Assembly (NCBI GenBank): GCA_026239495.1
Contig: CP110830.1
Coordinates: 1,488,001-1,552,000 of the forward strand
Length of the DNA: 64,000 nt
Reading direction: 5' to 3'
Source: Spiroplasma phoeniceum
GTDB lineage: Bacteria > Bacillota_I > Bacilli_A > Mycoplasmatales > Mycoplasmataceae
Positions 10,059 through 22,428 of the stretch are shown here, one piece after another; positions within the stretch are counted from its first letter, which is position 1; each line of letters opens with the position of its first letter. The position numbers and the translations under genes are program-made. The notes beneath the pieces are model-generated. The model did not search any database. It had not been told where the DNA came from and worked only from the letters and a program-made list of their open reading frames with translations.

Positions 10059-11493
10059 AGACTGCGCCCCAAAAAGTAATTAAAATTAAAAAAGAACTTT
10101 ACCAAACTTTTAGAGAAGGTGGATTTTTATATGGCAAAAAAAAGGACAAAAATTTAAAAAAAATACCGCAGAATTTAAAAAAATCAAGTAAAAAAATTGA
10201 AAAAACATAGCTTACTTTATATTTCAAAAAAATATAAAGTAAGTATAAAACACTTAATTCATGACAAATAAATTTTAAAAAAGGAATTTTAAATACATTA
10301 AAAGACCCAAAAAAACCATTTGGAAAAAAGATGTAAACTATTACAAAGTTAGATATGAATTATTAAAAAAACTCCATGACTTTTACAATTAAATAAAAAA
10401 AATACTATCTTTTATAAAAGAAAATCGTGCTAAATATTCATTAAAATTATTGCTTGATATAACAGGCTTAAAGCGTATTTATTGAGATAAATATAAAAAT
10501 TATTTAAGGTAATGGTAAGGATAATGAACCATTAAAGAGTATTGTAAAAGTCTATGAAGAAAATTTAAAACAATTTGGATATCGTCGGATAACTAAATAT
10601 TTAAAAGAAGATTATAGCATTATTTATAATGCTAAAAAAGTATTACGAATTATGAATGAAAATAATATTCAAGCTGAATATGTAAAACGGATGCGTAAAA
10701 AAATATTAATAAAAAAGGCCAAAAATAAAAATATAATTAAATATCCTGATTTAGTAAATCGTAAATTTAATAAAATTAAAGAAAAATTTAAAGTTTTATT
10801 TACTGATGTAGCTTATTTAATTTGAAGTGGTAAAAAACATTATCAATCAACAATAATTGATTGATATACTAAAGAAATTGTTGATGTGCAGTAATCAAAA
10901 TATAATGATAACAAAATTGTTATGAACAATTTAGCTGCTGCAATTAATAAAATTAAACAAACAAAAAAGATCTCAGTAACATAATAATTTATTCAGATCA
11001 TGGATTTCAATACACATCAAAAATATATAATAATAAATGTATATGTAATGAAATTAGAATTTCTATGGGCAAAAATTATCATTGTGCTGATAATATTGTT
11101 ATTGAAAGTTTTCATTCTTTATTAAAAAAGCAACAATTCATAACGATATTTATTTATCTCATGATGAATATATTAATGTGTAAATTGTACTATGAAGTGT
11201 AGCGCTTTTTATATGAATAAAAATCTTAGTTTTAAGTTTAATATTTAATTTTAGTAATTAATTAACGAAAATAAGCCATAAAATAAAAGATATTTTTGCT
11301 TTAATTTTTATAACAGATCTTTAAAAATTTAAAAAGCTTGATTTTATAGTTCATAAAGTGTTACATTTGCATTTACAATTTACACTGATGTTAAAAAATG
11401 AAATAAATGGTATTCAAGTCGTAAAGAAAAATATATAATAAATAAAATTTTATAGCTTTTTTTTATTAATACTTGCTAAACTGGGTACAGTCT
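10059..11493 (+). mobile_element. IS3-family element (first type), degenerate
   Basis: Starts AGACTGCGCCCC right after rnj and ends GGGTACAGTCT. orfA remnants have many stops; orfB is recognisable as FGYRRITKYLKEDYSI, KVLFTDVAYLIW, IIDWYTKEIVDV, IYSDHGFQYTS and CADNIVIESFHSLLKK, the IS3 DDE landmarks, but with stops and frameshifts. A 206-bp element sits in its 3' part (11179-11384). Similar copies are at 13885-19370 and 47385-47711. Confidence 0.8.
11179..11384. repeat. 206-bp MITE-like element inside the IS3 copy
   Basis: Ends TGTAAATTGTA and TACAATTTACA (11-bp inverted repeats), non-coding interior. Comparison with the uninterrupted IS3 copy (reverse of 13949-13964) shows ATG as target on the left; the right copy is altered here (CTG ATG), but the second occurrence at 47397-47602 is flanked by ATG on both sides. 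Confidence 0.72.
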
Positions 11494-11612
11494 ACAAAAT
11501 GTCTTTTTTAATAGATGGATTCAAAATTCTGTACCAAATAATTTTAAATTTTAAATGAATTTTTAACCAATTTATTATATAATAAAAATTACGATTTAAA
11601 GGAGTAATAAAA

Positions 11613-12572
11613 ATGATTAATAATGATAATGTTTATAATCCTAAAAGAGCATGATATGAGTTAAAGCCAACATTAGTTGATCGTAATGCTCCCTTTGATT
11701 TTAATTTAGTTAAACTTAAAAATACGGGTTGTATTTTTTTAGGAACAGCTATTTTTGTTCCCTTTTTTATTAATATTATAATTTCATATATTTTTACAAA
11801 TAATGAATATGCTTTAGCAGGAATGAACTTTATTAGTTGGATTATTGTTGCAGTTGGTTCATATTTTGTTATTGGTGGTGCAAAAAATGAAATTATGCGG
11901 TTAGGTGCTATTGCCTTTTATTCTTTTTATTTTATTCCAAATATTATTTGTTTAGTAGCTTTAACCATTGTAAACCGTTTTCATCCATATGATAGTCTTA
12001 AAACAACAATTAATTTATTAACATTAATAATTGCGGGGTTGATGACAATTTTTATTCTTTATCGGTCATCACCATTAATTTTTAAAAAAATTAAATTAAC
12101 TTTAAAAAAAGATTTCAACCGTCTTTTTGTTGTTTGCTCAATTAGTATTATTGCTGTTTTTTCAATTCATTTATTTTTTGTTTATTTACAATCATTAATA
12201 ACAGCAACAACTTCAAACAATCAAAATAATTTAATTAAAGGACTAGATAAGTGGTGGAATATTGCTTTCTTATTTATCTATACAATTTTAATTGCTCCAG
12301 TTGTTGAAGAATTAGCAACTAGACACGGGGTTTTTATTTTAAGTGGCAACAAATGACTTGGATTTGTTTCATCAACAATTTTCTTTGCTGGAATGCATGT
12401 AGCTGGAACCGGTGATTGAGAACATTTTATTGGATATATTGGAACATCATTAACACTAGGAATGATATTTATTATTGTTAACGGGAATGTTACATATACC
12501 ATAATTCTGCATGCTGGTTATAATTGCATTGTTGCAATTTTAATGCTTGCTGCACCAAAATTTTTATCATAA
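11613..12572 (+). CDS. CPBP-family intramembrane metalloprotease
   Basis: 319 residues, multi-spanning. Hydrophobic segments at about residues 32-60, 70-90, 98-120, 128-150, 170-195, 220-240, 255-275 and 285-318. The CPBP (CAAX protease / bacteriocin-processing) motifs are APVVEELATRHGVF (paired Glu with following Arg), FFAGMHVAG (His) and IILHAGYN (His), in the right order in the C-terminal third. Starts at ATG with AAGGAG seven bases upstream. Substrate unknown; in other bacteria such proteins process prenylated proteins or peptides or give self-immunity. Standing alone between IS elements, it gives no context clue. Confidence 0.85.
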
Positions 12573-12610
12573 TTAATTTTAAAAAAGCACTTTATAGTGA
12601 ATATTTAAAA

Positions 12611-13870
12611 TAAAATTGACAGAAAAAAGAGACAAACATTTTCTGTTATATAATTTTATTGAAAGGACGTTCTTTTCTTGTGGCAAAACAATGAAAAAAA
12701 TGAAAAACTAGAAATTTTAACATTTGCTGAGTTAAATGGCATTAAAATAACAGTTCAAAAATATAACATAGCCAAATCTACCATACATAGATAGATGACG
12801 TGTAGACTCACAAAACAATTTTGATAACCTAGAATGAGGTCTTGGATTTCAAAGTAAACAAAAGACAAAAAGAATAATTAGTATTTCAACGATTGACTCA
12901 AATGATTTCAAAAAAATGTCACGTTCTGAATTAGAAGAGATTGCTAAATTACATTTTGCATTAAAAAAGTATGAGGCGAAGACTATTAAATAAAAGTTCT
13001 TCGCAGTAAATAAATTATCAACAGAATAATCTGCTGATTTTCTATGTAGAAAATTAGGTATTACTAGACAAGGTTATTACTTATGGATTAAAAAAAGGGC
13101 TATGTATAAAAACTATAATTTTTTTATCAGAAATAATGCTTTAAATATTTAATAAATTTAAAGGTGTTTATGGGCACCTAATGATTACGATTTTGTTAGA
13201 AAAATATAAAAATATAAAAGTTAACAAATGCGTAGTCTATCGATATATGAAAATATTAAAAATTAAGTATATTCGGAAGAAAATAAAACCGAATTATTTT
13301 AAATCAGGTCCTCTAAGATTCCCAAGTATCTTAAAACGAGATTTTGTTACATATGAACCAAACAAAAAATGATTGAATGATATAACATATTTACCTATTA
13401 ATAATTGCGTGGTATATTTATCAATTATCCGTGACTTATTCAATGGTGAAATAATAGATTGAAAATTATCAAATCATGCTGATTCTAATTTAATTTTTAA
13501 GAATTTAGTATCAGCTTAAAATTATGCAGGACGTCCCAAAAAATTAATTATTCATTCAGATCAAGGCTATGCATATACATCGCCGCAATAAAAAGAATTG
13601 TGTGAAAAAAATGGGAATTATTATTTTGATGTCTCGCCGTGGTAATTCACCAGATAATGGTGCTTGTGAAACTTGATTCAGTTCATTTAAAAATTAATTT
13701 TTTTTCTTATATAAACGAAGCAGTCTTAATTTTAGTAATATTATGAACATTGTTTCAAATTATGTTGATTTCTATAATTTTGTCAGACCTAGAGTTAAAC
13801 AAATAAAAACTCCATTTGAACAACGAATGGAGTTTCAAAATAAAAATGTCTCTTTTTTCTGTCAATTTTA
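12611..13870 (+). mobile_element. IS3-family element (second type), degenerate
   Basis: Inverted ends TAAAATTGACAGAAAAAAG and its inverse. A short orfA (LTFAELNGIKITVQKYNIAKSTIHR) is broken by stops. orfB fragments read FLCRKLGITRQGYYLWIKK, WLNDITYLPINNCVVYLSII, IIDWKLSNHADSNL, KKLIIHSDQGYAYTS and FNFVRPRVKQ-like terminus with INNTPFEQR-type ending, the usual IS150-group pattern, with several stops and frameshifts. It has inserted next to, and appears to have removed, the terminal ~60 bp of the first-type IS3 copy that follows. Confidence 0.78.
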
Positions 13871-14037
13871 ATTGACATTGTCAATAAAATTTTATTTATT
13901 ATATATTTTTCTTTACGACTTGAATATCATTTGTTTCATTTTTTAAAATCATTAATATATTCATCATGAGATAAATAAATATTGTTATGAATTGTTTCTT
14001 TTTTTAATAAAGAGTCAAAAATTTCAATAACAATATT

Positions 14038-15107
14038 AGACTTCTTGCATAACCCATTAAAATAATTTCAAATATTTGTAAAAAGGGGTTAATATAAAAT
14101 TATAATTTTAATTAATTATGTCTTTTATTTAAAAATTTAATATTTTGCCACAACGAAAAATTATTTTATTATTCAAATTCGTTGATTTTAAATAAATCTT
14201 TTATGATAACTATAATAATTGTAAATTATAAATTGAAGCAATTAAATTAAATCTTAAACTAAATCGTTTTCTACGATTTCTATATTTTTCTGTAATAATT
14301 TTAAATTTTTTAAGAATAGCAAAAATATTTTCAATAATAATTCTTATTTTTGAAACTAGTCTATTATGTTGTTTTTGTTCTTTATTTAAATGTTTTTTCT
14401 TAGTTTTCTTTGTGGGCATTATAACATTATTGTGAATTTTTTGTATTCCTTGATAACCACTATCAACTATTAATTTGGTATTTTTTAAAATTGCGATTTT
14501 TGATTCTTTAAATAAAGCATAATCGTGTTTTTTACCAAGTGAAAAACTTGTTGCAATAATTTTTTTGGTTTCTTGTTCGATAATTACTTGTGTTTTAATA
14601 GTGTGTTTTTTCTTTTTACCAGAATAAGATTGTTTTTGTCTTTTTTTGGGCGTTGGATTGGGGTTTCGGTAGCATCAATAATAATAGTTTTATCATTAAA
14701 ATAATCATTTATTAGTGCTTTTTTACCAGCAACTTGCTGAAAATAAGGGTGTTTAATTAAAATATCTTCAATTCACTTGATATTGCGATAACAACTAGCT
14801 TCACTAATTCCGAAATTTTTTCCAAGATGAAAATAAGTTCGATATTCTCGTCAATACGATAAAGTCATCAATAATCGATTTTCTAGTTATAATTTATTAG
14901 CTTTGCCACCTTTTTTAAATTTTTCTATTTCAGCTACTTGTAAAATATCTAACATTTTATTAAAAATATCTTGTTTTATTCCTGTTAATCTTAATCATTC
15001 TTTATCATTAATATTTTTAAATTCATCAAATTTCATAATTTAATATCCTCATAAATTATATTTTATAATAATATTTTAATAATAAAACCAGGTATCGCAA
15101 GAAGTCT
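14038..15107 (-). mobile_element. IS5-family type A element, transposase has nonsense codon
   Basis: Inserted in the IS3 orfB with ATT duplicated (14035-14037, 15108-15110); the undisturbed sequence at 11089-11104 confirms a single ATT. Transposase frame 15036 to 14210. Ser50 TCA is changed to TAA (14887-14889), and the family HPDF is HPYF. Confidence 0.9.
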
Positions 15108-16824
15108 ATTATGAGCACAATGATAATTTTTACCCATAGAAATTCTAATTTCATTAGATATACATTTATTATTATATATTTTTGATGTGTATTGAAATCC
15201 ATAATCTGAATGAATTATTGTGTTACTGAGATCTTTTTTGTTTGTTTAATTTTATTAATTGCAGCATCTAAATTGTTCATAACAATTTAGTTATCATTAT
15301 ATTTTAATTACTGCACACCAACAATTTCTTTAGCATATCCATCAATTATTGTTGATTGATAATGTTTTTTACCATTTCAAATTAAATAAGTTACATCAGT
15401 AAATAAAACTTTAAATTTTTCTTTAATTTTATTAAATTTACGATTTACTAAATCAGGATATTTAATTATATTTTTATTTTTGGCCCTTTTTATTAATATT
15501 TTTTTACGAATCCGTTTTGCATACTCATCTTGAATATTATTTTCATTCATAATTCGTAATACTTTTTTAGCATTATAAATAATGCCATAATCTTCTTTTA
15601 AATATTTAGTTATCCGGCGATATCTAAATTGTTTTAAATTTTCTTCATAGACTTTTACACTATTCTTTAATGGTTTGTTATCCTTGCCGTTACTTAAATA
15701 ATTTTTATATTTATCTCAATAACTATGATTTAAGCCTGTTATATCAAGCAATAATTTTAATGAATATTTAGCACGATTTTCTTTTATAAAAGATAATTGA
15801 CTTCTTGCGTAACCTATTAAAAAATTGCAAATATTTGTAAAAAGACACTAATAGAAAAATATAATTTTAATTAATTATGTTTTTTATTTAAAAATTTAAT
15901 ATTTTGCCACAACAAAAAATGAATTTATTATTTAAATTCTTTAATTTTAAATAAATCTTCTATGCTAACTGCAAATTATAAATTGAAGCAATTAAATTAA
16001 ATCTTAAACTAAATCGTTTTCTTCGATTACGATATTTTTCTGTAATAATTTTAAATTTTTTAAGAATAGCAAAAATATTTTCAATAATAATTCTCATTTT
16101 TGAAACTATTCTATTACATTTTTTTTGTACTTTATTTAAAGGGTTTTTCTTTTTTTTTTTTTTTTTGTAGGTATTAGAACATTATTGTTAATTTTTTGAA
16201 TTCCTTGATAACCACTATCAACTATTAATTTGGTATTTTTTAAAATTAAGATTTTTGATTCTTTAAATAAAGCATAATAATGTTTTTTTCCAAGCGAAAA
16301 ACTTGTTGCAATAATTTTTTTGGTTTCTTGTTCGATAATTACTTGTGTTTTAATGGTATGTTTTTTCTTTTTACCAGAATAAGATTGTTTTTGTCTTTTT
16401 TTGGGCGCTGGATTGGGGTTTCGGTAGCATCAATAATAATAGTTTTATCATTAAAATAATCATTTATTAGTGATTTTTTACCAGCGAGTTGTTGAAAATC
16501 AGAGTCTTTAATTAAAATATCTTCAATTCACTTGATATTGCGATAACAACTAGATTCACTAATATCAAAACTTTTAGCAAGATGAAAATAAGTCTGATAT
16601 TCTTGTCAATACTACAAGGTCATCAGTAACCGGTTTTCTAGTGATAATTTATTAGTTTTGCCACCTTTTTTAATTTTTTCTATTTCAGCTACTTGTAAAA
16701 TATTTAACATTTTATTAAAAGTAGCTTTTTTTTGCTTCTGTTAATCGCAATAATTATTTATCATTAATAAAATTAAATTTATCAAATTTAATAATTTTAA
16801 TCTCCTATAATTTATATTTTAATT

Positions 16825-18967
16825 AGACTTCTTGCATAACCCATTAAAATAATTTCAAATATTTGTAAAAAGGGGGTAATATAAAATTATAATTTTAATT
16901 AATTATGTCTTTTATTTAAAAATTTAATATTTTGCCACAACGAAAAATTATTTTATTATTCAAATTCGTTAATTTTAAATAAATCTTTTATGATAACTAT
17001 AATAATTGTAAATTATAAATTGAAGCAATTAAATTAAATCTTAAACTAAATCGTTTTCTACGATTTCTATATTTTTCTGTAATAATTTTAAATTTTTTAA
17101 GAATAGCAAAAATATTTTCAATAATAATTCTTATTTTTGAAACTAGTCTATTATGTTGTTTTTGTTCTTTATTTAAATGTTTTTTCTTAGTTTTCTTTGT
17201 GGGCATTATAACATTATTGTGAATTTTTTGTATTCCTTGATAACCACTATCAACTATTAATTTGGTATTTTTTAAAATTGCGATTTTTGATTCTTTAAAT
17301 AAGGCGTAATCGTGTTTTTTACCAAGTGAAAAACTTGTTGCAATAATTTTTTTGGTTTCTTGTTCGATAATTACTTGTGTTTTAATAGTGTGTTTTTTCT
17401 TTTTACCAGAATAAGATTGTTTTTGTCTTTTTTTGGGCGTTGGATTGGGGTTTCGGTGGCATCAATAATAATAGTTTTATCATTAAAATAATCATTAGAC
17501 TTCTTGCGATACCTGGTTTTATTATTAAAATATTATTATAAAATATAATTTATGAGGATATTAAATTATGAAATTTGATGAATTTAAAAATATTAATGAT
17601 AAAGAATGATTAAGATTAACAGGAATAAAACAAGATATTTTTAATAAAATGTTAGATATTTTACAAGTAGCTGAAATAGAAAAATTTAAAAAAGGTGGCA
17701 AAGCTAATAAATTATCACTAGAAAATCGATTATTGATGACTTTATCGTATTGACGATAATATCGAACTTATTTTCATCTTGGAAAAAATTTCGGAATTAG
17801 TGAAGCTAATTGTTATCGCAATATCAAGTGAATTGAAGATATTTTAATTAAACACCCTGATTTTCAGCAAGTTGCTGGTAAAAAAGCACTAATAAATGAT
17901 TATTTTAATGATAAAACTATTATTATTGATGCCACCGAAGCCCCAATCCAACGCCCAAAAAAAGACAAAAACAATCTTATTCTGGTAAAAAGAAAAAACA
18001 CACTATTAAAACACAAGTAATTATCGAACAAGAAACCAAAAAAATTATTGCAATAAGTTTTTCACTTGGTAAAAAACACGATTATGCTTTATTTAAAGAA
18101 TCAAAAATCGCAATTTTAAAAAATACCAAATTAATAGTTGATAGTGTTTATCAAGGAATACAAAAAATTCACAATAATGTTATAATGCCCACAAAGAAAA
18201 CTAAGAAAAAACATTTAAATAAAGAACAAAAACAACATAATAGACTAGTTTCAAAAATAAGAATTATTATTGAAAATATTTTTGCTATTCTTAAAAAATT
18301 TAAAATTATTACAGAAAAATATAGAAATCGTAGAAAACGATTTAGTTTAAGATTTAATTTAATTGCTTCAATTTATAATTTACAATTATTATAGTTATCA
18401 TAAAAGATTTATTTAAAATTAACGAATTTGAATAATAAAATAATTTTTCGTTGTGGCAAAATATTAAATTTTTAAATAAAAGACATAATTAATTAAAATT
18501 ATAATTTTATATTAGCCCCTTTTTACAAATATTTGAAATTATTTTAATGGGTTGTGCAAGAAGTCTATTTATTAGTGCTTTTTTACCAGCAACTTGCTGA
18601 AAATCAGGGTGTTTAATTAAAATATCTTCAATTCACTTGATATTGCGATAACAATTAGCTTCACTAATTCCGAAATTTTTTCCAAGATGAAAATAAGTTC
18701 GATATTCTCGTCAATAAGATAAGGTCGTCAGTAGCCGATTTTATAGTGATAATTTATTAGCTTTGCCGCCTTTTTTAAATTTTTCTATTTCAGCTACTTG
18801 TAAAATATCTAACATTTTATTAAAAATATCTTGTTTTATTCCTGTTAATCTTAATCATTCTTTATCATTAATATTTTTAAATTCATCAAATTTCATAATT
18901 TAATATCCTCATAAATTATATTTTATAATAATATTTTAATAATAAAACCAGGTATCGCAAGAAGTCT
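16825..18967 (-). mobile_element. IS5-family type A element split by another type A element
   Basis: Halves 16825-17496 and 18567-18967, inserted in the type B copy with ATT duplicated. Removing the inner IS and one ATT restores an 827-nt transposase region (18896 to 16997), identical in length to other copies, but Glu52 is TAA (18741-18743). Confidence 0.88.
17497..18566 (+). mobile_element. IS5-family type A element, innermost of the nest
   Basis: Opposite orientation to its host copy, ATT duplicated (17494-17496, 18567-18569). Transposase 17568-18394 has Glu64 changed to TAA (17757-17759) and the catalytic-region DSGYQG changed to DSVYQG, so inactive. The same Glu64 stop occurs in the copy at 36489. 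Confidence 0.9.
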
Positions 18968-19383
18968 ATTTAAAAATATTTTATGGGAATTTTAAAATAA
19001 TTATATTAGGTTATGCAAGAAGTCTAATATTTTTTGTTTATTTAATTGTAAAAGTCATGGAACTTTTTTAATAATTCATACCTAACTTTGTAATATTTTA
19101 AATCTTTTTTCCCAAATGGTTCTTTTCGGAATTTTGGTGTATTTAAAATTCCTTTTTTAAAATTAATTGTGAATTAAGTTTTTTATATTTACTTTATATT
19201 TTTTTGCAATATAAATAAGCGATGTTTGTTCAATTTGTTTTCCTGTATTTTTTCTAAATTCTGCAGTATATTTTTTAAATTTTTGGCCTTTTTGCCATAT
19301 AAAAATGCACCTACTCCAAAAGTTTAGTAAAGTTCTTTTTTAATTTTACTTACTTTTTGGGGCGCAGTCTTTTTCAATGTCTT

Positions 19384-20961
19384 TTATTTAATAATTAATG
19401 ATGGCTCTGTCATTTCAGGGGGAATTTCTTCACCTAATAAATCTAAGATTGTCGGAGCAATATCAGCAATTGCCGGATTGTCTTTTCGTAATTGTAACCC
19501 CTCTTTTGTAATAATAATTGGAACCAATTGTGACGTATGCTTTTTATTAGGGCCCCCTGTTTTATCAATCATAATTTCAGCATTTCCGTGGTCAGCAGTA
19601 ATAATCATAATTCCGTTAACTTTCTCAATTGCTGCATAAATTTTACCAAGACAATCATCAATAGCTTTAACTGCTTCGATTGTGGCTGGTAATATTCCAG
19701 TATGCCCAACCATATCACAATTTGCAAAATTTAAAATAATAAAATCAAATTCATTTAGATTAAGTTCAGTAATTAATTTATCAGTAATTTCATACGCTGA
19801 CATTTCTGGTTTTAAATCATAAGTTGCTACTTTTGGTGATGGAATTAAATCTGCTGAAGCCCCTGGTAATGTAATTTCGGCTTGTGTTGCTAGACCATTT
19901 TTAAAATAATCTTTTCCACCATCAAAGAAAAATGTAACATGAGCAATTTTTTCTGTTTCAGCAATTCGCAATTGACGGTAACCTTTTTTACTTAATCATT
20001 CTCCTAAACCATTAATAACTTCAATTGGTTTAAAAGCAACATGTTTTGAAGCAACTGTTTCTGCATATTCCATCATTGAAACAAAATAAATATCATGTAA
20101 TTTTGGTATAAAATAAGTTTGTGCATCATTACCCGGAAAATTAGGATTTGTTAAAGCTGAAGCTATTGCAATAGCACGATCGGGACGAAAATTAGCAAAA
20201 AAGACAGCATCACCTGCCTTAATATAACCTCTTGGCGTATTAATATTATATGCTGGAATTAAAAATTCATCATTACGTCCAGCTTGATATTCACGGTCAA
20301 TATATTCTATTGGGTCACTAAATTCCGGGCCTTTTCTTGAAACTAAAACATCATAAGCAACCTGCACTCGGTCATATTTTTTATCACGATCCATTGCATA
20401 ATAACGACCGCCAATGGTTGCAATTTCGCCAACTTTTAATTCTTTTTGTAATTGTTGAAATTGTTTAAGATAAATTTTAATATATTCTGGTTTCGTATCA
20501 CGTCCATCGCCAAAAATATGCAAGTAAATTTCTTTTGCTCCTTCTTGTGCTGCTAATTTATAAGCAACAAAAATATGGTTTAAGTGTGAATGAACACCAC
20601 CATCTGAAAATAATCCCATAATATGAAAAGCACCATTATTTTTTTTTGCAAAATTAATTGCAGCTAAAAGTTCTGGATTTTGATTAAATGTTCCATCTTT
20701 AATTGCTTTATTAATTAAAGTTAATGATTCATATTTAATGCGACCTGCTCCTAAATGAATATGTCCAACTTCAGAATTTCCCATTTGTCCTTCTGGTAAA
20801 CCAACTCATTCTCCTGCCGCATATGCTGAGACTCATGGATATTTTGCTTTTAGCTTTTCTACATTGACCATATGACCTTGTGTTACAGCATTTCCTTTTG
20901 AATCAGGTGCAATCCCTCACCCATCAAGAATTGCTAATAAAATTGGTTGTTTAACTTTCAT
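19384..20961 (-). CDS. gpmI: 2,3-bisphosphoglycerate-independent phosphoglycerate mutase
   Basis: Glycolytic enzyme converting 3-phosphoglycerate to 2-phosphoglycerate; two Mn ions. 525 residues (family about 510), two TGA Trp codons. Motifs: LAILDGWGI near the N-terminus (metal Asp), MGNSEVGHIHLGAG (catalytic Ser, residue about 62), FGDGRDTKP, FFANFRPDRA, then DFIILNFANCDMVGHTG and IITADHGNAE (second metal site) in the C-terminal domain. GGAGAAATAA precedes the ATG. Essential in this glycolytic organism and intact. An IS3-element end lies 13 bases downstream of its stop, so no native terminator remains. Confidence 0.95.
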
Positions 20962-21358
20962 TTTATTATTTCTCCTCTTTTTATCTTTTCTTAACAATTA
21001 TATAATTATTTTCTATTATTGAGAATATATTTTTCAATCATTTTTGCAACACCACCTGTTTCAACAGTTGTCGTCACTTCTTTTGCTATTGCCTTGATTT
21101 GTTCTTGACTATTCTCCATTGAAATTCCCAATCATACATTTTTAATCATTCAATAATCATTCATACTGTCACCAATTGCCATCATTTCTAATAAAGCAAT
21201 ATTCCATTGGGGTGAAATTCATTTCAAACCAGCTAATTTACTAATATCTGGGGCGTTTATTTCTGCTGTTCCTGATGCATCAATTGCAATTTCAATATTT
21301 TGCCCACGAGCTGCAATGATAAAATCGTCGTTTTCGTGAACATCCATTACAATACATT

Positions 21359-22428
21359 AGACTTCTTGCGATACCTGGTTTTATTATTAAAATATTATTA
21401 TAAAATATAATTTATGAGGATATTAAATTATGAAATTTGATGAATTTAAAAATATTAATGATAAAGAATGATTAAGATTAACAGGAATAAAACAAGATAT
21501 TTTTAATAAAATGTTAGATATTTTACAAGTAGCTGAAATAGAAAAATTTAAAAAAGGTGGCAAAGCTAATAAATTATCACTAGAAAATCGATTATTGATG
21601 ACTTTATCGTATTGACGAGAATATCGAACTTATTTTCATCTTGGAAAAAATTTCGGAATTAGTGAAGCTAATTGTTATCGCAATATCAAGTGAATTGAAG
21701 ATATTTTAATTAAACACCCTGATTTTCAGCAAGTTGCTGGTAAAAAAGCACTAATAAATGATTATTTTAATGATAAAACTATTATTATTGATGTTACCGA
21801 AACCCCAATCCAACGCCCAAAAAAAGACAAAAACAATCTTATTCTGGTAAAAAGAAAAAACACACTATTAAAACACAAGTAATTATCGAACAAGAAACCA
21901 AAAAAATTATTGCAACAAGTTTTTCGCTTGGTAAAAAACACGATTATGCTTTATTTAAAGAATCAAAAATCGCAATTTTAAAAAATACCAAATTAATAGT
22001 TGATAGTGGTTATCAAGGAATACAAAAAATTCACAATAATGTTATAATGCCCACAAAGAAAACTAAGAAAAAACATTTAAATAAAGAACAAAAACAACAT
22101 AATAGACTAGTTTCAAAAATAAGAATTATTATTGAAAATATTTTTGCTATTCTTAAAAAATTTAAAATTATTACAGAAAAATATCGTAATCGAAGGAAAC
22201 GATTTAGTTTAAGATTTAATTTAATTGCTTCAATTTATAATTTACAATTATTATAGTTATCATAAAAGATTTATTTAAAATTAACGAATTTGAATAATAA
22301 AATAATTTTTCGTTGTGGCAAAATATTAAATTTTTAAATAAAAGACATAATTAATTAAAATTATAATTTTATATTAACCCCTTTTTACAAATATTTGAAA
22401 TTATTTTAATGGGTTATGCAAGAAGTCT
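21359..22428 (+). mobile_element. IS5-family type A element, coding-competent
   Basis: Ends AGACTTCTTGCGATACC and GGGTTATGCAAGAAGTCT, ATT duplicated on both sides, inserted in the HAD gene on the opposite strand. Confidence 0.95.
21430..22256 (+). CDS. IS5-family (ISL2 group) transposase, -1 frameshift
   Basis: Same organisation as 5580-6406: frame 1 through IIIDVTETPIQRPKK, a slip at the seven-A run, then frame 2 to YNLQLL. Ala-Val change in the first catalytic segment (DVTE) leaves the Asp intact. No stops, so possibly active; 275 residues after frameshifting. Confidence 0.88.

Larger units (their letters stand above)
15799..19025 (-). mobile_element. IS5-family type B element split by a type A insertion
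   Basis: Halves at 15799-16824 and 18968-19025; AAT on each side of the whole. Transposase is dead: GAA to TAA in the N-terminus (about 16755) and expanded homopolymers, including a run of about 17 T at 16150-16167. It inserted in the IS3 element first and then received the type A copy. Confidence 0.82.
13885..19370 (-). mobile_element. IS3-family element (first type) carrying nested insertions
   Basis: Minus-strand copy of the element at 10059-11493. Its pieces are 13885-14037 (orfB end), 15108-15798 (orfB) and 19026-19370 (orfA and the GGGGCGCAGTCT end). The gaps are filled by IS5-family copies. It has no 206-bp element, so it shows the pre-insertion state. About 60 bp of its left end is missing. 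Many stops in both frames. Confidence 0.8.

Noticed and set aside
12278-12502. Minus-strand ORF in the CPBP protease gene
   Set aside because: Antisense to an intact gene with clear motifs.
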